NCBI GenBank assembly: GCA_900538545.1
Contig: UPYK01000008.1
Location: 6,832-70,831, forward strand
Direction: 5' to 3'
Length of the DNA stretch: 64,000 nt
Source: an uncultured Eggerthella sp.
GTDB lineage: Bacteria; Actinomycetota; Coriobacteriia; Coriobacteriales; Eggerthellaceae
In this document: positions 9,565 to 19,093 of the stretch, piece after piece
Layout: every line of letters starts with the position of its first letter
Position numbering within the stretch: position 1 is the stretch's first letter
Notes under the pieces: generated by a model
Told to the model about the DNA's origin: nothing
The model's input: the letters and a program-made list of their open reading frames with translations, nothing else
Databases searched by the model: none
Made by a program: the position numbers and the translations under genes

Positions 9565-9981
9565 ATGAAAGTAATTCACGGAAGCCTACCCCAAGACAAC
9601 GATCCTGCCAACTTCAAGACCTGCCCCATTTGTGGGTCGGTCTGCTTCGCAGATATGGACACGTGTTTCGGCTGCCTTCATCACTTCACCGATGCGGACG
9701 CGACCAAGACCACGCCTATTCCGATCGTTCGGAACAATGAGCGCGTCATCGCTCCAACAAGCATCAGCACAGCGCAACCTGCCGCCGGCATGGAACACCC
9801 GCGCATGAAAGAACACGCTCGAATAAAGATCTCTCCAGCCGCCAAGAGCAGCGAACTTCAGACCGAATCGGCCGAGGGCAGAAATGGTGGCGGTGATGCG
9901 ATAACGCATCGGGTCTGCACGGAGACTGCAGGCGGCGCGTTCGAGATCGCCCTCACGATCGAGGTGCGCCCTATCGTCTAA
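9565..9981 (+). CDS. Zinc-ribbon protein of unknown function
   Basis: A 138-residue protein with an N-terminal zinc-ribbon-like knuckle pair: CPICGSVC near residue 18 and CFGC near 33. A Pro/Ala-rich linker and a short beta-type C-terminal segment follow. I do not recognise the rest. Start is ATG 9565, preceded by AAAGGAGAAC. The frame remains open further upstream to 9391, but that region has no ribosome site and overlaps the DUF192 gene. It is convergent with thrC, whose stop is 19 bases away. Confidence 0.6.
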   Translation: MKVIHGSLPQDNDPANFKTCPICGSVCFADMDTCFGCLHHFTDADATKTTPIPIVRNNERVIAPTSISTAQPAAGMEHPRMKEHARIKISPAAKSSELQTESAEGRNGGGDAITHRVCTETAGGAFEIALTIEVRPIV

Positions 9982-9999
9982 GATTAGGCCAAGAGAAGT

Positions 10000-11541
10000 C
10001 TAGTCGACAAAATCCTTGACCGCTGCTTCGATCGCACGCTTCGATCCTTCGATGACCTCGGTAAAGCGAATGGGCTTCTCATCGAGCTCAGCCAAGCCAC
10101 GCGGAATGTGCGTCTTGTTCGTCTCACGCGCAATGAGTTCATTGAGTTCGCAACCGCTCAAGCTCGCGACCTCTTCGGGAAGTGCCTCTTCCGGGGCAAG
10201 GTCATGGAGCGCACGATAGACGTTATCGCCGAACTTCGCCCAATGAGCCGTCGATGCGATGACCACAGGATTCTCGCCACGCAAGTTATTGGCAACCTTC
10301 ATCGCAACGGCGGTGTGCGGATCGATAAGGTAATCGTAGCGGTCGAACGTCTCCTTGATCGTACGCAAGCAGGTCTCGCTGTCAACGCTATCGGCCTTGA
10401 ACTCGCTCTGAAGCTTTTCACGCGTCTCATCATCAACCGTGAAGGTCTTGTCTTCCTTGAGCTCGCGCATCCACTCGGCGATCAGATCGCTCTTGCGCCC
10501 AGACAACTCGAAGAGCTGACGCTCAACGTTGGATGAGACAAGGATGTCCATCGAAGGTGAAGGGGTGAGCACGAATGCACGATCCGCGATATCGTAGGTG
10601 CCGCTTGCGATGAAGTCGGTCAGAACTTTGTTCTCGTTACTCGCGCAGAACAGCATATCGATCGGCGTTCCCATCTGCTTTGCATACCAAGCAGCCAAGA
10701 TGTTGCCGAAGTTACCGGTAGGCACGCATACATCGATCGGATCGCCCGCGTTCACCTTGCCCTCTTTCACGAGCTGAGCATAGGTTGAGATGTAGTACAC
10801 CACCTGCGGAAGCAAGCGTCCCCAGTTGATCGAGTTCGCACTCGAAAGCGCCACCTTCTGCTCGTTCATGAGCGCTTCGTTGAACGCATCATCATCGAAA
10901 ACGTTCTTCGCGCCCGTCTGGCAATCATCGAAGTTGCCTGACACTGCCCACACGTTCACGTTGGAGCCTTCTTGAGTGGCCATCTGCTTGTACTGGATAT
11001 CGCTCACGCCCCCATCGGGATACATGACCGCGATCTGGATGCCGTCCTTGTCTTTGAAGCCCTCGAGCGCGGCCTTGCCCGTATCGCCCGATGTGGCAAC
11101 AAGAATGAGGAACGTATGATCGATCACGCCTTCTTCACGGAGCTTTCGGGCGCTCTCACTGAAGAAATTCGGCAAGCACTGAAGCGCCATATCTTTGAAG
11201 GCGCTCGTAGGTCCATGCCAAAGCTCGAGCACGTGGGTCTTCTCATCGAGCGACGTGACCGGACAGATGTCTTCGGTATCGAAAGCAGCCCCGTAGGTTG
11301 CCTCCATCAAGCGCTCGATCGTCTCATCGTCAAGATCGGTATCGAATGCCTGGTAGACCTTCGCAGCGCGCTGCGCATACGGAAGATCAGCCAGCGCGAT
11401 GATCTCGTCCAAGCCAAAGGAGGGAAGGTTCTGCGGAACGAACAAGCCGCCACCTTGCGCAAGGCCTTTGACCAGCGCCTCTGTGAATGAAAGTGGGGTT
11501 TTGACATTGCCGCGCGTATCAATATAACAATTGTGTTCCAT
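10000..11541 (-). CDS. thrC: Threonine synthase
   Basis: PLP-dependent enzyme converting O-phosphohomoserine to threonine and phosphate in the cytoplasm. The PLP lysine motif HGPTSAFKDMALQCLP is at about residue 110, and the glycine-rich phosphate loop region (VPTGNFGNILAAW) near 271. The 513-residue length matches the long form found in yeast and many bacteria rather than the short B. subtilis type. Start ATG 11541 follows GGAGGATATCAG. It stands alone on this strand between a convergent zinc-ribbon gene and a divergent DtxR-type regulator. Confidence 0.95.
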   Translation of the reverse strand: MEHNCYIDTRGNVKTPLSFTEALVKGLAQGGGLFVPQNLPSFGLDEIIALADLPYAQRAAKVYQAFDTDLDDETIERLMEATYGAAFDTEDICPVTSLDEKTHVLELWHGPTSAFKDMALQCLPNFFSESARKLREEGVIDHTFLILVATSGDTGKAALEGFKDKDGIQIAVMYPDGGVSDIQYKQMATQEGSNVNVWAVSGNFDDCQTGAKNVFDDDAFNEALMNEQKVALSSANSINWGRLLPQVVYYISTYAQLVKEGKVNAGDPIDVCVPTGNFGNILAAWYAKQMGTPIDMLFCASNENKVLTDFIASGTYDIADRAFVLTPSPSMDILVSSNVERQLFELSGRKSDLIAEWMRELKEDKTFTVDDETREKLQSEFKADSVDSETCLRTIKETFDRYDYLIDPHTAVAMKVANNLRGENPVVIASTAHWAKFGDNVYRALHDLAPEEALPEEVASLSGCELNELIARETNKTHIPRGLAELDEKPIRFTEVIEGSKRAIEAAVKDFVD

Positions 11542-11694
11542 CTGATATCCTCCATTGGGTGTAGATGCAGTAAATCAGTATACTATGCAATAACGACCAA
11601 GCGCCTCACTCTTCGTAGCTGTGATGCGAACTTCCCCGAAGACGGAGTGCGCTACCCTATTCACACCATTGGCAAGCAGAAAGAGAGCGCGATC

Positions 11695-12081
11695 GTGAGC
11701 ACTGAAAAAGTCTCTATGTCACATGAAGACTACCTTGAAGCCATCGTCATGTTGGGCGGTACGCCTGAACATCCGGTACGCTCAGTAGATGTTGCCACGA
11801 AGCTCGGCGTTTCAAAAGCATCCGTTTCAAAGGCCATCTCGAGCCTCAAGGCTCAGGGGCTCCTCGATCAACCCTTCTATGGCGACATCACGCTCACTAC
11901 CGAAGGCTATGAATACGGTTCGGCGGTGTTCAAGCGCCACGAGATGCTCACGAAATTCCTCGTGATCAAAGTAGGGCTCGACCCGAAGGTAGCCGAAAAA
12001 GAAGCCTGCCAGATGGAGCACGCAATTAGCGATGAGTCATTCGAAAAATGGCTCTCCTATTTCCAGCTTATCGGTCTTTAG
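11695..12081 (+). CDS. DtxR/MntR family metal-dependent regulator
   Basis: A 128-residue DtxR-family repressor without the C-terminal SH3-like domain, so closer to MntR in size. N-terminal winged helix: SHEDYLEAIVML, then the recognition region VATKLGVSKASVSKAISSL. Metal-ligand candidates follow in KRHEMLTKFL and KEACQMEHAIS. Start chosen is GTG 11695, preceded by AGAAAGAGAG. ATG 11716 (MSHEDY) is an alternative. Its stop overlaps the stop of rsfS on the other strand. Whether it senses Mn or Fe, and which genes it controls, cannot be told from here. Confidence 0.82.
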   Translation: MSTEKVSMSHEDYLEAIVMLGGTPEHPVRSVDVATKLGVSKASVSKAISSLKAQGLLDQPFYGDITLTTEGYEYGSAVFKRHEMLTKFLVIKVGLDPKVAEKEACQMEHAISDESFEKWLSYFQLIGL

Positions 12082-12515
12082 GCCTGATCGTTCGCTGATT
12101 CCATCTTTTGGACCAGCTGCGCGATGCGCTCAGAGTATTCAGGGTGTTCGATACCCGCCTCTGACAGATCGACGATAGGGGCATCATTCCAGAGCGTTTC
12201 CAGGCGATAGTACTCGCGTGCTTCAGGTTGGAATACATCAATGACGAAGTTGCCGTAATCGAGCAGCTCCCAGGTATGATCCTTCGTTTCCTCACGCGAA
12301 AACGGCTTCACGCCGCATTCGATGCGCAACGCATCTTCCATCGCTTCCAGGATCGCACCGACATGAGGGGTATTGCGCGCCGTGGCGATGACGAAATACT
12401 CCGTTACATCCACCAGCTGCCCCACCTCAAGCACCATGATATCGGTCGCCTTATGCTCATCAGCTGCCTTCGCTGCGATAAGGGCACATTCGCGTGCTGA
12501 GAACTTTTCGCTCAT
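12078..12515 (-). CDS. rsfS: Ribosome silencing factor RsfS
   Basis: RsfS (Iojap/YbeB family) binds L14 and blocks subunit joining in nutrient limitation. Family signatures are visible: DIMVLEVGQLVDVTEYFVIATA near residues 27-48, and HTWELLDYGNFVIDVF near 80-95, where the Trp and the DYG are characteristic. The C-terminal tail of about 40 residues is longer than in E. coli. Start ATG 12515 has GGAG upstream. It is the last gene of the rplU...nadD-yqeK-rsfS run, an arrangement conserved in Gram-positives. Confidence 0.92.
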   Translation of the reverse strand: MSEKFSARECALIAAKAADEHKATDIMVLEVGQLVDVTEYFVIATARNTPHVGAILEAMEDALRIECGVKPFSREETKDHTWELLDYGNFVIDVFQPEAREYYRLETLWNDAPIVDLSEAGIEHPEYSERIAQLVQKMESANDQA

Positions 12516-12523
12516 CAATGCTC

Positions 12524-13579
12524 CTATTCGTTGTCGCGCTGACGCTCAGCGCAGTAGAAATTCCAAACTTCGACCGCATCGATGTTGAGCGGTCGGGATG
12601 AACGCAGAAGATACATGAATCCTTCGCGCTCGACAGCGCAGAAGAGATCCTCGAGGCTCATCTTGCCGATCTTATCGTAGAGATCGCGATAGACCTGCAC
12701 ATCGTTTCCGGGCTCGAGCTTATCCGCGCAGAATACGATCATGTCGAGTGCGCTCATGCGGATACTGCCGACCGTATGGCGCTCGATCGCCTGGAATACC
12801 TCTTCGCCAAACTCAGGGAATTCATCGGCCAGCACCGCGGCTGCAGTAGGACCATGAAGCAATTGCGGCATATTGATCTGGGTCGGTCCGTCGATATCGA
12901 GCCCGTAAGTAGCGATGCGATCACGCAAACGCTTCGGCGAGAGCGCCTTATCCCAATCATGCAGAAGCCCCGCCATGCGCGCGATACGCGGATCGACATC
13001 GTAGGCCTGCGCCATCTTCTCGGCGGTCTCGGCCACCATAACGCTATGAACATAGCGCGAAGGCTTGACCCTACGGCGAAGCAATGCCTTCATGCGCTTG
13101 TAGTTCGCATTGCTGAAAGGCTTCTCAACCGAAAGGATGATGCCCTTATCGGTAGGCGCATAGGCGAATTCAGAAAGCGCCTCAGGATCGCGCGCGCTCG
13201 CGCACTTGAAGGTGTGAGAGGAAAGATAATCCTTGATCTCCTTCTTCGTGGCATCTTCAACGACCACTTCATCCTTGGGCGGCGTTGCATACCCCAATTG
13301 CGCCTGCCGCTCAGCCTGCACACGAGGAATAGGCTCGGTCGAATGCGGATCGTCTTCGGCATGGATAACGCTCAGATGCGAGCGCCCGTGGGGACGTTCG
13401 GGCAACGCATGGAGCGCAATCGGCTCATCGTTCGCTTCTGAAACGTATTCGCCAGAATCTTCATGATAAGCAGGCAGCATGTCTTCGCGCGCATGACGCG
13501 CACGAAGCAGCTCATTAGCATCATCATCGAAGTCTTCGACATCCGAAGAGCTCAGAGAAACAAGTTCAAAAGAAGCCAT
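12524..13579 (-). CDS. yqeK: YqeK-like HD-domain hydrolase with long N-terminal extension
   Basis: HD-domain protein of the YqeK family (symmetrical dinucleoside tetraphosphate hydrolases). HD signature LLHDWDK lies at about residue 201. The preceding HSVMVAETAEKMA supplies the upstream metal His, and ERHTVGS the downstream one. The catalytic domain occupies residues ~165-350. The first ~160 residues, acidic and low-complexity, are absent from typical ~190-residue YqeK. The gene lies between nadD (3 bases) and rsfS (8 bases), the usual YqeK context. Catalytic assignment is from family; the extension has no recognised domain. Confidence 0.85.
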   Translation of the reverse strand: MASFELVSLSSSDVEDFDDDANELLRARHAREDMLPAYHEDSGEYVSEANDEPIALHALPERPHGRSHLSVIHAEDDPHSTEPIPRVQAERQAQLGYATPPKDEVVVEDATKKEIKDYLSSHTFKCASARDPEALSEFAYAPTDKGIILSVEKPFSNANYKRMKALLRRRVKPSRYVHSVMVAETAEKMAQAYDVDPRIARMAGLLHDWDKALSPKRLRDRIATYGLDIDGPTQINMPQLLHGPTAAAVLADEFPEFGEEVFQAIERHTVGSIRMSALDMIVFCADKLEPGNDVQVYRDLYDKIGKMSLEDLFCAVEREGFMYLLRSSRPLNIDAVEVWNFYCAERQRDNE

Positions 13580-13582
13580 GCA

Positions 13583-14242
13583 TCAATCTCCATAAAGTCC
13601 AACAGATTCAATATACTCTAAAACTGCTGGCGGGATAAGATAGCGCACCGATCGGTTACCGAGAATACGCTTGCGAATATCGCTCGAAGAGAGCTCGAAG
13701 AGCGGCGCCTCGACGAAGAGCGTGCGAAAACCAGTGCCAGCGAGCTTTTTCGCGATCTGCGGACTCTGCAAACTCGCGCTACGCGGACGATTGAGCCCAA
13801 CGAAGCTCGCCAGGCGAGCAAGACGCGGCGCATCACGCCATTGCGGTAGCGTCAGGATCGCATCGGCTCCAGCGATGAAGTAGAGTTCGACGTTCTCGGG
13901 ATAGTGAGCACGCAATGCCTCGAGCGTATCGACCGTGTAGGTATCCCCCGCGCGATCGACCTCGAGCGTGCTCACGTCGAAGGCGGGGTTGTCCTCGATA
14001 GCGGCACGGCACATCGCCACGCGGTGGTGCGCATCGCTCACTTCGATATGCTTCTTGAACACCGGATTTCCCGCCGGCATGAAGATGACCCCGTCCAGCT
14101 CAAGCGCATCGCGCGCCTGTTCAGCGCAGACCAGATGCCCCATGTGAATAGGATCGAACGTACCTCCCATGATACCGAGACGATACGTCCTGGCAGGATC
14201 TTCTTGTCCGAGCGTATCGAAGCGATCGCAGATAACGCTCAT
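13583..14242 (-). CDS. nadD: Nicotinate-nucleotide adenylyltransferase
   Basis: NadD adenylates nicotinate mononucleotide to deamido-NAD in NAD synthesis. The nucleotidyltransferase motif GGTFDPIHMGHL is at residues ~26-37. The C-terminal ISSxxIR-type motif is present as SSSDIRKR. Length 219 residues fits, with a ~20-residue N-terminal extension before the Rossmann core. The start overlaps the proA stop by one base (TAATG). Functional pairing with pncB elsewhere in the window (45275-46735) gives both nicotinate-salvage and adenylation steps. Confidence 0.93.
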   Translation of the reverse strand: MSVICDRFDTLGQEDPARTYRLGIMGGTFDPIHMGHLVCAEQARDALELDGVIFMPAGNPVFKKHIEVSDAHHRVAMCRAAIEDNPAFDVSTLEVDRAGDTYTVDTLEALRAHYPENVELYFIAGADAILTLPQWRDAPRLARLASFVGLNRPRSASLQSPQIAKKLAGTGFRTLFVEAPLFELSSSDIRKRILGNRSVRYLIPPAVLEYIESVGLYGD

Positions 14243-15504
14243 TACGCGCGCACCTGACCTTCACCTTCAATGATGTATTTGTAGGTGGTGAGTGCTTCGA
14301 GCGCGAACGGCCCGCGCACGTGGAGCTTCTGGGTAGAGATGCCGATCTCGGCCCCTAAGCCGAACTCGCCACCATCGGTGAAACGAGTGGAGGCGTTGAT
14401 ATACACTGCCGCCGCATCAACGCGACGCGCGAACGTGTGCGCAACCGTTTCGTCTTCGGCGAGGATCGCTTCAGAGTGCTTGGTGCCGAAACGATTGATG
14501 TGAGCGATCGCCTCTTCAAGGCCTTCGACGCACTTAATGCTGATCTCGTAGTCGAGGTATTCGGTCCCCCAGTCCTCTTCGGTCGCTGCCTCGACCGGGA
14601 TATCGAGCTCAGCTGCCACTTCGCCTACCACCTCATCACCATGGATGCGCACTTTCGCCGCTGCAAGCTGACGCAACAGCTCGGGCAAGCACGCACGCGC
14701 GATGCTGTGATCGACCAGCACCGACTCACAGGCATTGCACACACCCACACGCTGGGTCTTCGCATTCAGCACGATCGGATACGCCTTGGCAAGATCGGCA
14801 GATTCATGGATGTAGATATGGCAATTCCCTGTGCCCGTTTCGATGACCGGAATGAGCGAATGCTCCACGCAGTGCCGAATGAGCCCTGCCCCACCGCGCG
14901 GAATGAGCACATCGACCAGATCGCGCAATAAGAAGAGCTCATCGGTGACGCTGCGATCGGTCGAGTCGATGACCACGACGCAGTCCTTCGGCAGCCCTAC
15001 CTGCGTGAGCGCCCCTTGCAACACTTCGCCAAGCGCAACCGCCGAGTGGATCGCGAGCGACCCACTGCGCAGCACACAGGCATTGCCCGACTTCACGCAG
15101 ATGCCTGCAGCATCGACCGTCACGTTCGGGCGCGCTTCATAGACCATGGCCACCACGCCAAGCGGAACGCTCACGCGCGTAAGCTTCAGGTCGTTATAGA
15201 GCGTACGCTCTTCGAGCACGGCTCCGGTAGGATCAGGAAGCGCCGCAAGCGACTCGAGCGAAGCCGCCATCGCCTCCACGCGCGCATCGTCGAGCATGAG
15301 GCGGTCGAGAAGACCCTCCTTCGTGCCCGCTTCGCGCGCCGCGTTCATGTCGCGCTCGTTCGCCTCCAAGATGAACGCACGCTCGGCGCGCAGTGCTGCT
15401 GCCATCGCGAAGAGCGCTTCGTTGCGCACCTCTTCGCTCGCAACACCAAGCACCTCCGAAGCGCGTTTCGCTGCCTCTGCTGCCGTTCTTGCAATTCCAC
15501 TCAT
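14242..15504 (-). CDS. proA: Gamma-glutamyl phosphate reductase
   Basis: ProA reduces gamma-glutamyl phosphate with NADPH to glutamate semialdehyde, the second step of proline synthesis. It belongs to the aldehyde dehydrogenase superfamily. The catalytic Cys region reads VGVCNACESVLV (about residue 255). Further family segments are MVYEARPNVTVDAA and PRGGAGLI. Length 420 is typical. It follows proB by nine bases and overlaps nadD by one. Confidence 0.95.
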   Translation of the reverse strand: MSGIARTAAEAAKRASEVLGVASEEVRNEALFAMAAALRAERAFILEANERDMNAAREAGTKEGLLDRLMLDDARVEAMAASLESLAALPDPTGAVLEERTLYNDLKLTRVSVPLGVVAMVYEARPNVTVDAAGICVKSGNACVLRSGSLAIHSAVALGEVLQGALTQVGLPKDCVVVIDSTDRSVTDELFLLRDLVDVLIPRGGAGLIRHCVEHSLIPVIETGTGNCHIYIHESADLAKAYPIVLNAKTQRVGVCNACESVLVDHSIARACLPELLRQLAAAKVRIHGDEVVGEVAAELDIPVEAATEEDWGTEYLDYEISIKCVEGLEEAIAHINRFGTKHSEAILAEDETVAHTFARRVDAAAVYINASTRFTDGGEFGLGAEIGISTQKLHVRGPFALEALTTYKYIIEGEGQVRA

Positions 15505-15513
15505 ATCTTCGCC

Positions 15514-16641
15514 TTACTCGAAAACTACCAATTCATCACGGTGCACGACCGGACGCTGCGCTAGGTCGCGCAGAAGCTCATTGCCTTTGATCTCTCGCTG
15601 GCTCCGCCCACACGCAAGGGTGATCTCGGAAGACGACGCCCCTGCTTTTCCGCGCGCGATGATATGCCCGCTCGTGTTCACGATATCGACGATGTCCTCG
15701 CGTGCGAAGCTTCCTTCAACACCGCATACACCTACTGCCAGAAGCGACGAACCACGCGAAACGAGCGCTTCGGCCGCCCCTTCGTCCACGATAATCGATC
15801 CTTTGGCCGTATCACCCAGTGCGATCCAGAGCTTCTTCGGCGTGATATCGTGAACCGTGCCACGCGGAGAGAAACGTGTCCCGAGCGACTGCCCCTCGGC
15901 AAGTTGGATGAGGAAATCGCTGTTGTGACCTTGGCAGATGACCATATCGATACCAGCTGCCATGAGCACGCGCGCCGCACGGATCTTCGTGATCATGCCG
16001 CCCGAACCGACCGTCGAGCTCGATCCAGAAGCAAGCGCCATGATATCAGGCGTGATCGAGGAGACTTCAGGAATGAGCGTAGCGGTGGCATCTTCGAAAG
16101 GATTCGCCGTGAAGAGCCCTTCGATATCGGAGAAGATCACGCAGAGCTGGGCCTTCACCAAACAAGCGACCAGCGCGGCAAGGGTATCGTTATCGCCAAA
16201 GCGCAGCTGATCGACAGAAACCGTATCGTTTTCGTTGATGAGCGGCACCACCTCTAAGTCGAGCAAACGCTCGAGGGTGTCGCGCACGTGCAAGTACTGC
16301 TCGCGATCGGCAGTGACCTGCCGCGTGATGAGCACGAGCGAAGTGAGCATATCGTGCGCTTTGAAGGCACGCGCATAGCTGCTCACGAGGATATTGGTGC
16401 CCACCGAAGCCGCCGCCTGAAGCGAAGGGGTATCGCTCGGGCGCGTAGAGATGCCAAGCGCCTCGAGCCCGCAGGCAACCGCACCGCTCGTCACGATGAT
16501 CGGGCTCCATCCGCGCTGCCGCAGCCCGCTGATCTGGGAGGCGAGCGTGGCAAGATAAGCAGTATCGAGCTTGCCCTCGTCCGTAACGAGCGTAGAGGAG
16601 CCGATCTTCACGACCATGATCTTCTTCTGCTCTAGGCTCAT
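15514..16641 (-). CDS. proB: Glutamate 5-kinase
   Basis: ProB phosphorylates glutamate, the committed and usually proline-inhibited step of proline synthesis. The amino-acid kinase domain starts at MVVKIGSSTLV and contains NENDTVSV and GTGGMI-like (GSGGMITK) motifs. A C-terminal PUA domain spans about residues 275-374, beginning near KLWIALG. Start ATG 16641 is chosen over an upstream in-frame codon at 16701 because GAGGAGAGGACAG precedes it and the N terminus then matches the family. Confidence 0.94.
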   Translation of the reverse strand: MSLEQKKIMVVKIGSSTLVTDEGKLDTAYLATLASQISGLRQRGWSPIIVTSGAVACGLEALGISTRPSDTPSLQAAASVGTNILVSSYARAFKAHDMLTSLVLITRQVTADREQYLHVRDTLERLLDLEVVPLINENDTVSVDQLRFGDNDTLAALVACLVKAQLCVIFSDIEGLFTANPFEDATATLIPEVSSITPDIMALASGSSSTVGSGGMITKIRAARVLMAAGIDMVICQGHNSDFLIQLAEGQSLGTRFSPRGTVHDITPKKLWIALGDTAKGSIIVDEGAAEALVSRGSSLLAVGVCGVEGSFAREDIVDIVNTSGHIIARGKAGASSSEITLACGRSQREIKGNELLRDLAQRPVVHRDELVVFE

Positions 16642-16732
16642 GTCTGTCCTCTCCTCTTCCCCGTTCGGCACTCCCGCGTGCAGAGCGGCTACCTCACGCA
16701 ACCGCCGCGCGCCTGTTCACGCTTACAACTAC

Positions 16733-18199
<1,467 letters not shown>

Positions 18200-18451
18200 T
18201 TATGCCTGCGGGCGAACATGAACCTTGCGGCGAACACCTTTCGTGTATTCGACAACGCCCTCGCACAGTGCGAACAACGTATCGTCCTTACCACGACCAA
18301 CGTTCTCGCCCGGATGAATACGGGTGCCACGCTGACGAACGAGGATCACGCCAGGGCCGACCTGCTCACCAGCGAAACGCTTGCAACCAAGACGCTTCGA
18401 CTGAGAATCACGACCATTACGGATGGAACCTTGACCTTTCTTGTGTGCCAT
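18200..18451 (-). CDS. rpmA: Ribosomal protein L27
   Basis: Large-subunit protein L27 near the peptidyl transferase centre. The 83-residue sequence begins [16 protein letters not shown], with no cleavable Firmicutes-type leader. It contains the conserved [20 protein letters not shown]. Start ATG 18451 has GGAGGGAAT upstream. It lies 15 bases after rplU. Confidence 0.97.
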   Translation of the reverse strand: MAHKKGQGSIRNGRDSQSKRLGCKRFAGEQVGPGVILVRQRGTRIHPGENVGRGKDDTLFALCEGVVEYTKGVRRKVHVRPQA

Positions 18452-18466
18452 TCTATTCCCTCCTTC

Positions 18467-18790
18467 TTATTTCTTCGCTTTAGCAGAACCGACCGACACG
18501 ATCTTCACGCGCGTGAGATTCTGACGATGACCACGGGTGCGCTTGTAGTTCTTGCGCTTCTTAAACTTGAAGATGATCTGCTTTTCGCCCTTGAACTGCT
18601 CGACGACCTCAGCCTCTACCTTGGTCTTCGCAGCTTTAGCGGGATCGGCAACAACTTTGTCGCCATCGACAACAGCGATAGCCGTAAGGGGAACCTTCGC
18701 GCCCACTTCAGCATCGAGCTTTTCGATATTGAGATAGTCTCCAGCGGCAACCTTGTACTGCTTACCACCGGTCTTTACGATTGCGTACAT
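18467..18790 (-). CDS. rplU: Ribosomal protein L21
   Basis: Large-subunit protein L21, 107 residues, starting MYAIVKTGGKQYKVA and ending with the family segment YKRTRGHRQNLTRVKI. Start ATG 18790 follows TAGGAG at the proper spacing. An in-frame upstream codon at 18820 is not needed. It is the first gene of the rplU-rpmA-obg-proB-proA-nadD-yqeK-rsfS run, with a strong promoter 37 bases upstream. Confidence 0.97.
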   Translation of the reverse strand: MYAIVKTGGKQYKVAAGDYLNIEKLDAEVGAKVPLTAIAVVDGDKVVADPAKAAKTKVEAEVVEQFKGEKQIIFKFKKRKNYKRTRGHRQNLTRVKIVSVGSAKAKK

Positions 18791-18826
18791 GCATACTCCT
18801 ATAAATGTGTCAAAACGCAAGCCGTT

Positions 18827-18855
18827 ATCTTATCAGCCTGGCAAGGCCGCGTCAA
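18827..18855 (-). promoter_or_regulatory. Sigma-70-type promoter of rplU operon
   Basis: Reading on the minus strand: TTGACG (18855-18850), exactly 17 bases, then TAAGAT (18832-18827). The predicted start site near 18820 gives a leader of about 30 bases to rplU. This is the clearest consensus-like promoter in the window. Confidence 0.8.
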
Positions 18856-19093
18856 TAAAACGCATGCGCATCTACCTTTAAAAGTATTCGTTTCCCGCTT
18901 AAGCGATCATGCGTGTTCGAGGGAAAAGACCACTCACGATCAAGCAGGTTGCGACGTTTCCCTGAAGCGAACCCCATCGAAAAAGTTCCAACAGCTACGA
19001 TGAGTTTCACACCATGAAAAACAGCCTGTCTATTTTATAGCCATATGCACCTTTTGGGGAGAAATTTTTTCTCGGCGGTGCGAAAATAGCGCG
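18856..19093. other. Intergenic region between polA end and rplU promoter
   Basis: No gene is supported in this 238-base stretch. The part near 19025-19085 is AT-rich and contains a small GAGAAA/TTTCTC inverted repeat that could help end polA transcription, but it lacks the GC-rich stem of a good terminator. Confidence 0.5.
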
